Counted from the first letter of the stretch, positions 1 to 12,648 are shown. The stretch is 64,000 bases of DNA from Otatea glauca (GCA_036346275.1 CM070722.1:23769336-23833335); one strand, 5' to 3'. Numbers and translations: made by a program. Notes: generated by a model not told the origin, from the letters alone.

Positions 1-2446
1 ATTTTTCTGAATTTATTTGCTATCTATTTCGATTTATTTGCTTTTATTTGAATTTCTGGAATTGCTTAAATTCGGAAAATGATTTTTATTCCGGTTTCCT
101 TCTCGGGCCGAATCCTTTCCTCCGGCCCGGTCCATTCCTCTCCGTCGGCCCGCTCCGCTCCTCCTCCCTCGGCCCGCTTCGCCCGTGCGGCGCGTTGGCC
201 CAGCCCATCTTCGAAACCCTAGCGCCATGGGCGTTGGATCTCGATCTGGCGGTCGAGACTCGCCCGCGTGGCCACACGCGTGTGAGCCGTCTGATCGGTG
301 CCGCGTGGACGGCTAGCGTTGCGCCACGTCGCCTCCGTCTTCTTCGGCCGGACTCTACCGTCGCCGAATCCGCAATCTCGCCGTGATTTCCTCGCCGGAC
401 ACGTCGATCCGCGCCAAATCATCGCCATCGCGCGCCTATTTAAAGCACCGCACCTGTTCCCTCTCTCTTTTCCGAGAATTGCACTGTCGGCGCCGCCCGA
501 AGCTCCACTTTGCGCCGCTGCGTCGAGGATCTTCCCCGCCGTCTTTCTTTCTCGCCGGTTATCCTCCGCCGCTTATTTTGGTCTCTTCGAGTTCCCTGCG
601 TCTCCCTCTTTCTTTTTTCCCCATATCCGAGCGCGTCTCGTCGCGTTTTGCTCCGGCGGCGTCGCCTTCTTCTTCGCCTCCGGCCTTGCCCGCACCAGTG
701 CTGCCGCCTCGCGTCGTCATTCCCCATCGATGAGCCGTGGCCGTCTGATCTTCCAGTGATTCAAATTTCTAAATTCATCTAAATTCAAGATCTATCTTCC
801 AGTACCATTCTTTTCAATTTTTGAATTTTATTTGGATTTGTTTTATTTATTTGCTCTCGTTTCGCGTGTAGACGACACAGTCGAAGCTCAAGCAAACCAA
901 CAGCCAGAGGTAGATCCAGCAAGAGGCAGCGAAGGCAAGTCTTCCTTGAACATATTGATCCCAAATTTTACAAAATGCCTATATTGTTTTAAATTATGCA
1001 TGCTTACTTTATGCAATGTACTTTAAACATAGTTCTAGAGTATAGTTAAATTCGAGTTTGTTATACCCTCATTGGTATTGATCATGTCGAACCTTTGACA
1101 CCCTAGATGATATATACTAGCTGTTTTATTTGGTGATATCCAGTAGATTAGCATGGAACGGTAGAATTGCTTAGTCCAGCTTAAGCGTTTCGGTATTGTG
1201 CCATTATGGGAATCATTTCAAATATTGTTCAAACTTATTTGTGAAAGTGCGGCAATTGGTGTTGCTGCTGTGATTTAAATGAAATAAAGTGGAAATGGTT
1301 TAGACCGGGGCGGATGGATGTTTGGCGGGTGCAGAAAGCACGAGACCTTGGTATGTGAATGTTCCGCCCTATTCAATTAAGGACCGAAGAGTGTGTTACC
1401 ATGGACCGAGCACTACCGTACAACCACAAGTCTATATGGGTACGGCCTGGCTAAATAATTTGTGCGTCTCATTATTAGCTTCCCGGTTGGTGAGTGCCGG
1501 ATGTTGGCGGCGCAAGAGGGGCCTCTGTCTTGGCGGCTAGAACCCTAACATGGTGAAACCTTAGCGGGCGAGGTTAATAGTGGGGTTGTGCATTGTAAAG
1601 GCCTTGTCATGATCTCTATGCCGACACACCAAAGGAAGTGTGTTAAGTGCATGGCAACAAGAGTCGATCATGTCTTATGGGTAAAGTGTACACACTCTGC
1701 AGAGTTAAAACTACTTAAGTAGCCGTGCCCACGGTCAAGGGCAGGCGAGGTACGCTTGCACATTGTAGATTTCATGGTTTTGTTTGAAAGGAAAATGATG
1801 GTTTGGGAATTCGTGAGCAGATGGAACTCTCGGGTTATGGTTTGGCAGATGGAGTCAGTCAGGTAGATGGAACTTGCTTTAATTGTCATATCAAATTCAA
1901 TTACTATACTATTACATTTTGATCAAATGATGCTTTATGAAATTAATATTGGTATTTACAGTTAAACTTTGCTTTATGCTAAAAGAGCCATATTATGCCT
2001 TCAATTGTTTAGCCTAGCATATAGTTATCATGCATTATGTTTCCAAGACTTGCGGAGTACATTTTGTGCTCACCCTTGCAACATCCCCAACCTTCCACAG
2101 AAGAGTTCGCAGAAGCTGAAGGTGACTACGAATTCTACGCTTGTGGTTACGACGAAGGTGATCCGGAATGCTAGGACGCGAACCCCAGTCGATTGCCTGT
2201 TGGGCAAATGGATGGGCTTATCCTGCTTTTGTTATTTCGTTTCCGCTGTTTCTTATTGAACTCAAGCCATGATGCTGCTTATTTGTAATAATTGGCCATA
2301 AGGCTAATACTCTTTTGCTTAAGTAATATTATTTGATTCGTGATATGGATGTGTTGTCATCACTGTTTCTACTGTGTGTGCTAGCTTTTCTTGGACTAGC
2401 ACAGGTTATACACAGAGGGTTCGGATTTGGAAATCCGGTCCCGACA
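1..2446 (+). mobile_element. Ty3/gypsy (Tekay-like) LTR, left end cut off by the window
   Basis: The segment has the layout of the complete Tekay-type LTRs seen elsewhere in the window (31891-35209 and 52601-55560): an AT-rich start, a GC-rich block, a TATA-like CTATTTAAAG at 436-445, a GAAGGCAAG stretch near 929, and a terminal GGTCCCGACA ending at 2446. The sequence after 2446 is not a primer-binding site, so this is a 3' LTR or a solo LTR rather than a 5' LTR. The first five bases after it (acatg) would be the target duplication, but the other copy lies outside the window. Short ORFs here (for example 298-759) are compositional by-products of the GC-rich block. Family assignment rests on structural resemblance judged by eye. 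Confidence 0.7.
436..445 (+). promoter_or_regulatory. TATA-like box of the LTR promoter
   Basis: CTATTTAAAG lies at the downstream side of the GC-rich block. The LTRs at 31891-35209 and 52601-55560 have the same motif in the same relative place (about 32446 and 53176). It is the probable Pol II start region of this LTR family. Confidence 0.5.
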
Positions 2447-2741
2447 ACATGTTTCTCTGTGCCAGACCAATCTTCTGAAAAGTCCATGTATGACGGACCA
2501 AAAATTTGGTCCGACGTACATGTGTCTCTGTGCCAGACCAATCTTCTAAAAAGTCCATGTATGACGGACCAAAAAAATTGGTCCGACGTACATAGGTCTC
2601 TTTGCCAGACCTATCTTTTAAAGTCCTTGTGTAACGGACCAAACAATTTGGTCTGTCGCTCATATATGTCTCTCAGTTGTATGCCAGACCAACCTCTATG
2701 AACAACCCATGTACTACGGACCAAAATTTTTGGTCCGTCGT
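2447..2741 (+). repeat. Four-copy ~71-bp tandem repeat with palindromic core
   Basis: Units start at about 2447, 2518, 2590 and 2660 (71, 71-72, 70 and ~81 bp). Each begins with a CATGTxTCTCT-like stretch and a GCCAGACC motif. Each ends with a near-palindrome, GACGGACC-A/T run-GGTCCGACGT. Units 1 and 2 are nearly identical; units 3 and 4 are diverged. A fifth degenerate piece with TTTGGTCT follows to about 2760. The repeat lies upstream of the TATA-like box of the copia LTR, as U3 repeats often do. Confidence 0.85.
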
Positions 2742-3513
2742 GAACTCTCAAATTTGGTCTATCATACACATATCCAGTATCGCTAGGCACTGATACTTAG
2801 TCCGTTGTACGTGTATATTTCTGTTGTTTCTGACATCTGACACGTCCAACGGCTACTGTAGCAGGTGTAACTACTACTTTCACTCCAAATGGCTATATAA
2901 GCATTTCCTAAGCCATCTTCCGAAATACAGATGAACTCCTTACACTTTGGTTTTGAAAAATAGCTCTCATTCTCAAAAAGGAGTCTGTGCTTCATCTTCA
3001 CACAAAAATTCTCATACATCTCTAAGCATGTTAGCTCCAAGTCAGTGTCTAGTTGTGTGAATTGCAAAGTGAACCAAGAGACAGAACTTGTGCAAAGTTT
3101 ATTACTCTTGGATCTTAGTGATCCTAGACAGCTTGAAGGAAGTGAACAGTGTGACCTGTCCAAAGGTGTTTGTGGAAGGCAACTGTATTTGTGAGAGGTT
3201 TGGAAGTCACCTCACTCAAGTAGTGAAAGAGTTACCTGAGTGATCGCCAGAGCTACTGCGACTAGCTTTGGAGAAGCAGAACTTCGAAAGAAGTGCTTCA
3301 ACGTGGATTAGGAGTGCGGCTCTGAACCACGGGATAAATCTTTGTCTCTCCTGTGTCATTTCGTTTATTGCTTTCGCTGTTATCATTATTTGTTTGAATT
3401 CTGTATTATCCTTGCAGTAAGTTGCTCTTTGTTAAATTCAGTTAGTTGTTTAAAATAGTTAGAACTTGTTGAAATTGCCTATTCACCCCCCTCTAGGCCA
3501 ACTCAATCCTTCA
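2447..3513 (+). mobile_element. Ty1/copia (SIRE/Maximus-like) LTR remnant
   Basis: The segment ends with a C-run followed by CTCTAGGCCAACTC and TTCA at about 3486-3513. A CACCCCCCTCTAG stretch at the 3' end is typical, as I recall, of SIRE/Maximus-type copia LTRs. A TATA-like GGCTATATAAGC sits near 2889. The 5' part of the LTR is missing, and its start is taken up by a tandem repeat (2447-2741) that directly abuts the gypsy LTR. This suggests the gypsy element inserted into the copia LTR's U3 region. No primer-binding site or coding sequence follows, so it is a solo or truncated LTR. The family call is moderately sure; the left boundary is not. Confidence 0.55.
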
Positions 3514-3964
3514 GTCGTATCACTACTTACCCATACTATTCGGTTTCCATCATCAGGGTAGACCGTGAAACGTAAATCCACATGAAGCACACGAAGATCA
3601 ATAGGATTGATCAAAACGGATCTGTGGTCGAAAATAGGGTTAATACGATTAATTCGAAGGGATTTCTATGGTCGGATTCATATATTTGATATGTGTTTTC
3701 CGAAGAGGTTAGTGGGACAGCTGTGTGCGTGCAGCGCCTTATAGTTCGTTGCGAGTTCACATCGTTCGGTAGAATGCAATTCTATGCATAGCTTATTTTT
3801 GTAGAATTGATGTGAATAGTATGGCCCCTTATGTATATGATGCATGTGTGTAATTTTCATGGTCTACGTGTCATGCTTGATTACAGCCCAAGGCTATCTA
3901 TATCTATATAACGGCCTGCGTGTTGACTTATGATGTTTCTACACTCCTTAAAATTTATTACTAG
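3514..3964. other. Unassigned intergenic stretch
   Basis: No convincing ORF, RNA gene or terminal repeat is visible between the copia LTR remnant and the TAATA target duplication at 3965-3969. It is probably the flank in which the solo LTR landed. Confidence 0.6.
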
Positions 3965-3969
3965 TAATA

Positions 3970-6900
3970 TGTCAGGACCCGAATATATGCAAATCCAGAC
4001 CTTTTGTGTATTCTATACTAGTCCAGGATCACACTAGTGCACACAGGCTCAACATAGATGAATATCACAATAATACACAGCGAAAACATAAATAAAGACA
4101 TCATATATTAAATAAGATATAGCTGAACGACCTTAGGGTCAACCTTACACTTATTAGGCCTTGATGGCCCTGAATCAAAGCAAATAAACAGCAGCGGAAC
4201 GAAGAACGTCGGTGAATCCCATCAACATGCCACAGGCATCTGACAAGGTTCAACTCCTAGATAATCGCCTCATCGTAGAACTCCATCTCCTTAAAAGGTG
4301 TAGACTTCTTCTCAACTTATGATTTGATTGTTGGCAAGGGTGAGTACTTAAAGCACTCAACATGTTGTGCACAGAATGCAAACCTATCATACTATATGCA
4401 TGGCTTATTCCAAAGGAATGGCTAACATGGTTATTTTGCAATAAGACAACATTTATGAAGAAATAGCATAAATAGATTGTGAAGACAGTAAAACAAATAA
4501 TAACAATAATAAATTTCTCAATTATTTCCCAAATAAACCAACTCACAACCTTAAATCAATTTCCAAACTTCTATAGGAATACAGCCTCCATCCCCAATTC
4601 ATTTTAATAAAATCTAACCCTTGACCGTAATTCCCGAGTATCGCTCAATACCGCGAGCACGGCTATTCGAATAGATTTTACACTCTGCAGAGGTTATGCG
4701 CTTTACCCACACGACATGATCATCTCTTCTTGCTAAGCTATTGACACACTTCCTTTGGTGTGTCAGTATAGAGATCATGACAAAGCCTTTACAAAGCTCT
4801 GTCTTAACCCAGTACCACTCGCTAAGGTTTCAACACTGATGGGACTAGTTACCATATTCAGGGCCCCCCTCTTGCGCCAATGAGTTTACCCATAAAGTCG
4901 GGGCTCACACCACCACTAGTAGTATAAAGATAAAATATTGCAAATTAATCAGCCAGGTCCATCCCATTACAGACATGTGGTTGCATGATTGACTCGGGTA
5001 AAATGCTTGCAAGGTTAAGTCCTTAATTGACTAAGGCAAGACTAACAAAAAACCATCATCACCATAAACCATCAATTACCATGAAAAACAATGCGACCGC
5101 CCGAATGCCACATTAACCCACATAATTCTTGCCACTTGCCTCGATCTAAATCATTTTATCACCCCAGTTGGTTACCAAGCACCACGTGCCAGCAACAAAT
5201 CAACATCGTTGCGTGACGTCCTTCATCACTGCAACTCAACATCATTGTGTGACAACACCAAATACACCAATTTATAATCATGTTCCATATTCCATTAGTC
5301 AAGATTAACTTTTGGTATTCCAAATACATGAATTGACGTGGCGTGGCTAAGCAAACTAAAACGGTCTAACCAACCCATGTTGATTGCTAATATTAACCAA
5401 CTAATGACAAACCATTCTAGGGTGACAATTGATCCTGGCATACAAGTGACAAGGTAGGGTACATATCAAGTAGGTAGATTAACTAGATCCCAAACTAGTT
5501 CAAAACAATTATACACATAAAATAACATGCATAAAGTAAAACAACATAGCAATTTTATAAACTAGGTTCGACATGATCAAAGCACAACTTGCCTTCAAAC
5601 AGCTCTGAATCCTCAGCTCTGAACCTTGATCTTATGCTAGCTCCTCGATCACAAACTCACCGGGCAACTCGACGTCTACGCGAAACGAACAAGAAAGCAA
5701 TAAATACAAAAAACAGAGAGGAATATAACTCCAAAAATTAAATAAAATTCACCATTAAATAGAGCTTGATTTTACAAATTTTTAGAAAATTGAAACGCCT
5801 CAATTGGAGTTCGTATGAGAAATAAATAGCTAATCAAAGCTTGAAATAAAAGATAAAACAAAAAATTGAAAGATCCGAATTAACCGAATTATTTTTCTGC
5901 TGAAAAATAGAATTTATAACATCAGCACCAAATCTTTTCTGGTTGAATTACTTTTCAACAGAAAATCCCATTTATGACATCAGCATAACGTCACGATGAC
6001 GTCAGCCCTGATCCGAGCCAACCAGACTGTGACACGCGTCCACGGTCCGTGGACTCAGTCCACGCCCGCACCATTACACCATGGACCTGGTCCACGGGCC
6101 TCGGTGCCCGATACTGACACGCAGCGCAACCCGATTGGCTGCAGCACGCGACCCAATCTACCACGCACACGATGGATCGAATGGCTGCGAATCTAGCGCG
6201 ACGTGGCACTACCTCAAGTGACCGATCTTAATCCAATGGCTCACCTTACCAGTGTGGTTCACTGTTGAAGCGACGACGTGGCTTGTGAAGAGGAACGCGG
6301 TATGCTACACTAGCACAAAAAAATCTACCGCATGACCAGAAAGCTACTCGCAAGAAGGGGATCACAGATTAGATTACCACTAGACGCGCAGTTGCGGAAT
6401 CCTTCGCACGTCGATGTAGTGGATCGTCCTCGCCGCAGTCGTTGCGTCGATGGAGTGGATCGTCCTCCCACGCCGCAGTCACAGCAGCGTCACCGCAGTA
6501 GTCCACATGTCCAGGGATGGAACGCCGTGCATCAGTGTGCAAGCACCTGGTCGCTCGGCAGGGGCAGCGAGAGGAGGAGGCTAGGGTTTCGGGTGAATCA
6601 CTTCTAAACCGTGGAAAGCACACCCTGTGCCCACCCTCCTCCCCTCCTTATATAGCCACGAGATGAAACACTAAACCAGGGCCCATCAGCGTGCTAAGCC
6701 CACGAGGTCCATTAATTACGGATCCAATCAAAATTAATGCGTCCCAGCCCATTAAGTGTGTGACCCTGTAGTTTCACGTACGTTTGGACATGGATTCGAA
6801 AAACTCATTTTCAATGCAATAGTTGGTAGCGACTCCTTGCAAAGTATGCCAACTCCCAAACATACTATGATCAAATTGGATAGAACCTATCAAAAGTACT

Positions 6901-8714
6901 CATGTAATAATCCCTTTGCCAAGTATATGAAGATTGAACTCAAGGCGAGAAGCATGTCATCCTTTGATGATTCAATCCATCTCTCGTATCCGTGATATAT
7001 TAATAAGTTGTGATTGACTCCTCAATCACGGCATGGCCATGCACTTCCTTAATCATATCACACAAGTGGCCTTATCATATATCTCCGTTTCATTGGAGTG
7101 GCAAATTCCATCTTGACTGCTCACTTCCCTCTGCACATTTCATAGTAAACATGAAAGCTACCTTTATAACTATCCGATTAGGAAGTAGTGTTTGATAGCC
7201 CCAAGGAAAACTATTACACATATAGGGAATATGACAATCTCAGGTCTAAGGATCATACATCTACTATGTATGAGATACACTGATGACACATAAGAATGAA
7301 ACATTCTCGCAGTGTCCCATGGTGGGTCTATCTAACCCATGTTCTTTAACATGCGTCCACAATGTATAGATGATATCTCCATATCACATGATCTATGAAG
7401 CATGATCATCGATCACTACATGTGCTGATCTATTCATCGTTGTCCTATACGATGATATCCGATCAGAGATATTTATTGAATTATATCAATAAGTAAAGAG
7501 CTTCATAAGCAAGTCACATACTTGTTGATCAATACAATGATATGCATTCATTGTACCAATAATCATATTATTATTCATAAACATAGTCATGTTACAATCA
7601 TCTAAATGATTGCCTCAAGGGCATAACACTAACAGCTTGATCTCGGTGTTCATCTCTGATTCGACGGTCAGCGAAGCTTCAACCCTGCGATGGCGGCACG
7701 GCGGCGAGGTCTTCACCGGACTTGGAGACGACGACCTTGTCGATGGCATTTTAGCGTAGCTCCGACATGAAGAGGTAGCGGAATCGACGTGGCGCACCAC
7801 AATGAACTCGGATCTGGAACTGAAATGGTGGAAGGCAGCTTGATGACGGCGTAAAACGCAAAAACAAACGGAGGTGCTCTAGAAACTTCAGCAAGCTCTA
7901 GTGCACGAACGGCGACGGCACGGGCGACAAAAGTTTGGGCCATGGGTGCGCAAACTCACAACGATCCTCGGGCTGCGATCCATCCTTTAAATACCCTCGC
8001 AAAATGCGCACAAATCGGAACCCTAGGTCCACACGGTGGCGGAGATGAGCTGGCGGTGGACTCCGAGTCCTGCATGGAGACGACAACAGAAAACCATCCG
8101 ATGGCGAACGAACGGTCCCATTTTGCGCTCATGCGGCTCAATCGAATTCGCCCGAATCCAATCAACGATCACGATGCTGACTCAACGACCACGATTGGTT
8201 AGGGTTTTCTAATCTATACCGAATCTCATTCTTACGATCAACATCCAACATCTCGAACAAAGCGGCGGCGCAGACTAATCTCGATCGCCCGATCGAAATC
8301 CAACGGCAGATATCAGAGGCGGCTAGGGTTTGTGGCTTGGTAGGCCTGTGCGGGCTGGCGGTGCGGGGAGAAGCGGGTCGACTGGGCTGGGTCCAATCGG
8401 GCTCAGCCCGTCACTATTCATAGGGTTTTAAATACATTTTCCTATAAAATTAAATCAGGAAAATAGGTAAAGGCCAAATAAATAGTAAAAATATCAAAAC
8501 AATTCCAGAAAAATTCCATAAAATATTTTAAGGCATTTGGAACTCAAATAAAATATTTTCAGCAAAATATTATGAACACTTTTCCATTAAACAAATATAA
8601 GATAGCAAGAGGCTTTTTTTCATAAATACATAATAATTTAAATTAAATATAGAAAATTCATAAAATCATAAAATGAAAATTAAATCCAATGAAAGCAAAA
8701 TTTGGGATGTTACA
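3970..8714 (-). mobile_element. Ty3/gypsy (Tekay-like) solo LTR, complete, with nested insertion
   Basis: On the minus strand the LTR reads TGTAACATCCC (from 8714) to CGGGTCCTGACA (ending at 3970). It is flanked by a perfect 5-bp target duplication, TAATA, at 3965-3969 and 8715-8719. No internal gag-pol sequence lies between the ends, so this is a solo LTR left by LTR-LTR recombination. Removing the nested copia LTR and one copy of its target duplication (1354 bp) gives about 3.39 kb, close to the 3.1-3.3 kb of the related LTRs at 31891, 37768 and 46548. The probable TATA box is CTTTAAATA at about 7985-7993, read on the minus strand. Segments such as the stretch near 4335-4380 recur in the other Tekay-type LTRs. 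Confidence 0.9.
6286..7634 (-). mobile_element. Ty1/copia (Angela/BARE-like) solo LTR nested in the gypsy LTR
   Basis: On the minus strand the LTR starts TGTTAGTGTTATGCCC at 7634 and ends CGTTCCTCTTCA at 6286, giving 1349 bp. It is flanked by a perfect 5-bp duplication, GCTTG, at 6281-6285 and 7635-7639. The GAGGCAATCAT segment and the CTTCTTCA/CTCTTCA end match the layout of the copia LTR at 58095-59401, so both belong to one family group. A TATA-like CTATATAAGG is present at about 6645-6656 on the minus strand. There is no internal sequence, so it is a solo LTR. The insertion is younger than the surrounding gypsy LTR. Confidence 0.9.
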
Positions 8715-8719
8715 TAATA

Positions 8720-9284
8720 TTAGGAGTAATAGTTTAGTAGTAGTATTTGGAGGACTCGAGTACTTAGAGGCATGATGAATAGGAAACATGGCAATGGAGA
8801 TCGCCATGTGAAGGGCCATACTATGTCACAGTTAATGTAATTATCTGTGATTGCTTTTATGTTCCTCTTTATTTATTTCTATGTATGATATATAGTTGTT
8901 CCGAATGCTTTTAACGTGGTAGAAGTAAAGATCCCTCAAGTAATATTAAGCATATTGATGCCCTCCCAATTAGCTACACCATCCAATATCATGTAAATTA
9001 ATGGAAGGCCTTCTAAAGTAGGGTGCCATTAATTTTTCTGGATTAGATAGGTTTGTGTTGGACACACACGCATAACATTGATTACACTTGATAAGGTCAC
9101 CATAACGGTTATGAACCTTTGGGTATAGGGTTGAGGCCAGGGCATAGAGATACCACCTAACAGCAAAAGTTATATAGAGATATGATTAACAAAAGGTTGT
9201 TTATCAAATTCGTTAGCTTTCTAGCAGTAACGCTAAAGCTCAGTAGTAGACTAATTAATTGTGGATCCTGAATCACTATGCGAG
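8720..9284. other. Unassigned intergenic stretch
   Basis: AT-rich, apparently unique sequence between the gypsy solo LTR and the hairpin-rich block upstream of the gene relic. No gene or repeat was recognised. Confidence 0.5.
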
Positions 9285-9286
9285 AT

Positions 9287-9640
9287 GTTTGGCATAGCTC
9301 GAGCTCCTAGATTCTCGTTTGGAGCAGGTAGAGCTATGCCAAACGATCTAGCTCCTAAAAGAACCGAATCTGGAGTTTGGTAAATATAGAGCAGGCTATA
9401 GTTCGATCCAGTTTGGTAGAGTTCTAGATCCCAGCTTTACCTCCGATCTGAGATTTGTAGGCTAAAATAAAATAAATTAAGTTTATATTTTTAATCTAAA
9501 ATGTAAATAAGATGACCTATCTAAACACTTTACCCACACCTCTTAACTTTACGGATCTGATGAAACTGAAGTTGTACCAATGCAGCCTCATTTGTGGAGA
9601 AGGAGAAGCTCCTCCTCACACGGAGCTGCGACTTCTGTAA
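9287..9640. repeat. MITE-like inverted-repeat block
   Basis: A 14-bp stem at 9287-9300 (gtttggcatagctc) is exactly inverted at 9331-9344. Diverged copies of the same GTTTGG...AGCTC motif follow near 9373-9420, and related GAGCTCC/GGAGCT words occur to about 9640. Repeated GTTTGGCA-AGCTCC words are common in grass hAT-type MITEs, as I recall. Outer ends and a target duplication could not be defined, so this may be a decayed element. Confidence 0.4.
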
Positions 9641-9659
9641 TCTGTTACGAGACTACCGT

Positions 9660-10044
9660 CAGAGTTAGGGTAAAATTACGCGCAAAATTCCCATCACAAA
9701 GAACCCCTCGGTTCCTCGCTTCGCCTCCCACACGCGCGTCCTAGACCAAAGTACGGCGTCGGCGACACAAACCGTACCGAAGCCCAGCGCGCGACCTCGA
9801 CCTGGCGACCGAAGCCCGGTGTCCACGACCTCGGCCCCCTCGGCGTCGGCGACCTCCTCCCCCCGGCGTCGGCGACCTCCTTCCCCTAGCGCGTGACCTC
9901 GGCCCGGCGTCCTTGGGAGGGTTTAATTTAAGATTACGGCCGGGTAGCGAGGGCCGGTCAGTTCTTTCCTCCTCCCTGCCGTCGCTCTGCTGCCCAAATC
10001 AACCCAAAGAAGGAAAGTGAGCCTCTTCTCCTCTCTCACCTCCG
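9660..10044 (+). promoter_or_regulatory. GC-rich putative promoter and 5' leader of the gene relic
   Basis: The stretch before the start codon at 10045 is strongly GC- and CpG-rich. It contains a roughly 26-bp imperfect tandem duplication around GGCGTCGGCGACCTCC at about 9838-9890. Grass genes often have such a leader. No clear TATA box was identified; the exact start of transcription cannot be placed. Confidence 0.35.
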
Positions 10045-10890
10045 ATGGCCTCGAGCTCGAGCGTCGGCGGCGGCGGCAGTGGAGGGGCGGAAAGGGGCGT
10101 TGGAGAGGGGCCGACGACGCTGGATGAACTGTACCACATCAATGTGGTGCCGGCCGAGCTGCACTTCAAGTTCCACAAGGAGCTCAGGGCCTCCGCGTTG
10201 GCCTCAACCTCTAGGCCGGTCCCATCTCTCACCCTTTCCCCCTTCTAAACCCTAAACCTCAAAGGCTGGAGACGAATTGAACTGGCTCGTTGATCTCTTT
10301 GTTCCTTTACCGAATCGTTTATATTGATATTTTTTTCACAAGAATCGATCTTGTTAATTGTGAAAATTCGAAGTCATAGAGAATAGTGATGCCTGTGTAT
10401 TGAACATATGTGTTGTCTGAAACCGGTTGTGTTGAGATCTAAGTCCTACTGTAATGCTATCTTGTTCTCTTCAGTTCTATAACCTTGAGGTGAACGATTT
10501 CGGGGCAAAAGTAGTTCTGAAGTCCCTGGACTACGACCGGAAGTGGAAGTTCCAGTACAGGCCCATTAGTGGTGACATACAACTGCTTTCCAAGAAGATA
10601 CCAGTCACAAAGTTTCTCAACCTACAGGTTCTTTTCTTCGTTGAATTTTGTTATTTGTGCATGTTGTTGTGATAGAATGTTCACTTTGATTGGAGAAGTT
10701 CGTTTTGTGGTTTTGATAATACATAAAATTTCTAACGACGATAGTAATACAGGTTGGCATTGGTCACTATTTCCAGCTTAATTCAACTGGATGGAAGTGG
10801 AAGCTTTCTACTTGCTTGGGGGGAGATGGTGTCTTTCAGACAAGAAACAAATAAAAAATCAGCATGTTCCCAGGGTTTGATTTGAGGATT

Positions 10891-11510
10891 TGTTATGAAC
10901 TGAGTTATATAGGCGAGTGCCAGGATGGAGTCCCGGTCGTGAAGTAGTGGCGATGGGGATAGGGTTGCACGGTGGTTGTGGAGGGGGCTTGCGTGGTCGC
11001 CTGGACGACGCCGTCGCGAAGGCTGAGTGGAAAGGCTAACGGAGCGACCGACTTGTTCTTCGGCAAGCTCCGCCTAGGCTTTGTTTTGGCACAAATGAAG
11101 CATGCATTTTCATTGATTTTCTCTAGTTTAAATAGGGTGATTTGGCTGCAATCCCCAAATAAGGAAGGAAACCTCTCTAATTATAGTAGGTAACATCTAC
11201 TAGCAAAATAAAGAATAAAAAACCTCTAATTATAGCAAATAGAAATCATGGCTGCACCTGGCTAATCAAATAAGGAAGGAAACTCTCTAATTATAGTAGA
11301 AAACATCTACTAGCAAAATAAGGAATGAAAACCCTCTAATTATAGCAAATAGAAATCATGGCTGCACCTGCCTACTATGCTCCTTCCTAATTGAAAGGGA
11401 TTTGATTTGATGCCAAAGTATGTGATGCAGCCAGATCTTGCGCGCCTGATTCACGTAGTGATTTCTTATGTTTCCGATAATAGACGAAGTCTAATGTTCG
11501 ATCCATAACA
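10891..11510 (-). repeat. 3' LTR of the Reina-like element
   Basis: 620 bp, TGTTAT...ATAACA. It contains an internal tandem duplication of about 115 bp: the CTCTAATTATAG...CATGGCTG block near 11160-11260 recurs near 11270-11370. The same duplication is in the other LTR, so it predates insertion. Confidence 0.9.
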
Positions 11511-11847
11511 TCACTCCCCCCTGCGGATAAAGCTTGTCCTCAAGCTTGAAATCAGGAAATGATCGACGGAGTACGGCAGCATCCATCCATGTTGCTTCAT
11601 CCGCGGGTTCGCCTGCCCATTGGATTAGGATTTGTCGACGCCCTTGGAAGATGCGATGGCCGAGCGCCATATGTGGCAAGGGCTCGACTAGTTTGCAGGT
11701 TGGTGCCATGTCGTTGAGCAATGTCGGAGTTGTCGACGGTGGTGTCCCTTTGAATGGTTTCAGCAACGCTACATGGAAGACATCATGCATACGAGCTGCC
11801 GGTGGAAGTTCGAGGCGGTATGCTACCTTGCCAATGCGCGCGGTCAC
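11491..11847 (-). pseudogene. Integrase tail and chromodomain of the Reina-like element
   Basis: Same frame as the integrase. It contains the conserved tail (MHDVFHVALLKPF) and a chromodomain-like end (QILIQWAGEPADEATWMDAA) before the stop. The reading runs into the 3' LTR. Chromodomains guide insertion of chromoviruses to particular chromatin, a family property. Confidence 0.85.
11512..11524 (-). other. Polypurine tract of the Reina-like element
   Basis: The minus strand reads GCAGGGGGGAGTG immediately before the 3' LTR, the expected plus-strand primer position. Confidence 0.75.
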
Positions 11848-11850
11848 TTT

Positions 11851-12615
11851 TTAGGGGCCGTAGAACTTGGGGGAGAGCTTGTGCTGTGCGGCCGTGCGAA
11901 GGGTGAACTGGCGATGTTGTTTAAGGCGCAGCCACACCCATTGCCCTGGTTCAAACTGGACTTCGCGATGATTGTTGTCGTAGTGTTGTTTCATGCGATT
12001 TTGGGCGTGCAGCAAGTGTGTACGCGCCCGTGCCAGCATGACGTCCCGGTTCGTAAGCTTGCAGTCAACGGAGTCGATGATTGTGGCACCTTGGTTGTAT
12101 GGTAGAAGTGGTGGCGGAGCGCGACCGTAGACAAGTTCGAATGGTGTCATCTGATGGGTAGAGTGGTAGGATGAGTTGTAGCAGAACTCCGCCCACGGAA
12201 GCCATTCGACCCATGTGTGAGGGCGATCAACAACCAAGCATCGTAGGTACATCTCCACTGTGCGATTGACCATCTCTGTTTGGCCATTCGTCTGGGGGTG
12301 GTAGGCCGTGGATATGAGAAGCTTGGTGCCACAACACTTGAAGAGGTCTTGCCAAAATGCACTGGTAAACACCGGGTCACGGTCGGAGACAATGGATTCT
12401 GGCATACCGTGCAAACGGACGATGGTGTCGAAGAAGAGTTGGGCCACCACCGGTGCGGATGAAGGGCGCGTCATCGGAATGAAATGAGCGTACTTAGAGA
12501 GACGATCCGCGACCGTCATTAGCGCAGTCTTACCCTGAGCCTTGGGTAGGGCGACGATGAAATCCATGGAAATATCTGCCCAAACTTGGTGCGGAATTGG
12601 GAGCGGCTGTAGCAA
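11851..12615 (-). pseudogene. Integrase core of the Reina-like element
   Basis: The same reading frame as the RT continues after one stop. The DDE core is visible: Asp in DISMDFIVALPK, Asp in IVSDRDPVFTSAFW, and Glu in PQTNGQTEMVNRTVE. The C-terminal integrase part ends at TAA (11851-11853), after which the frame continues into the chromodomain ORF. Confidence 0.9.
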
Positions 12616-12648
12616 GCCGGCTGGCGATAGGGAGCTTGTTTTGCTTCG

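Noticed and set aside
298..759. 153-codon plus-strand ORF near the window start
   Set aside because: It lies in the GC-rich block of a Tekay-type LTR; related ORFs appear in the same block of other LTR copies without conservation.
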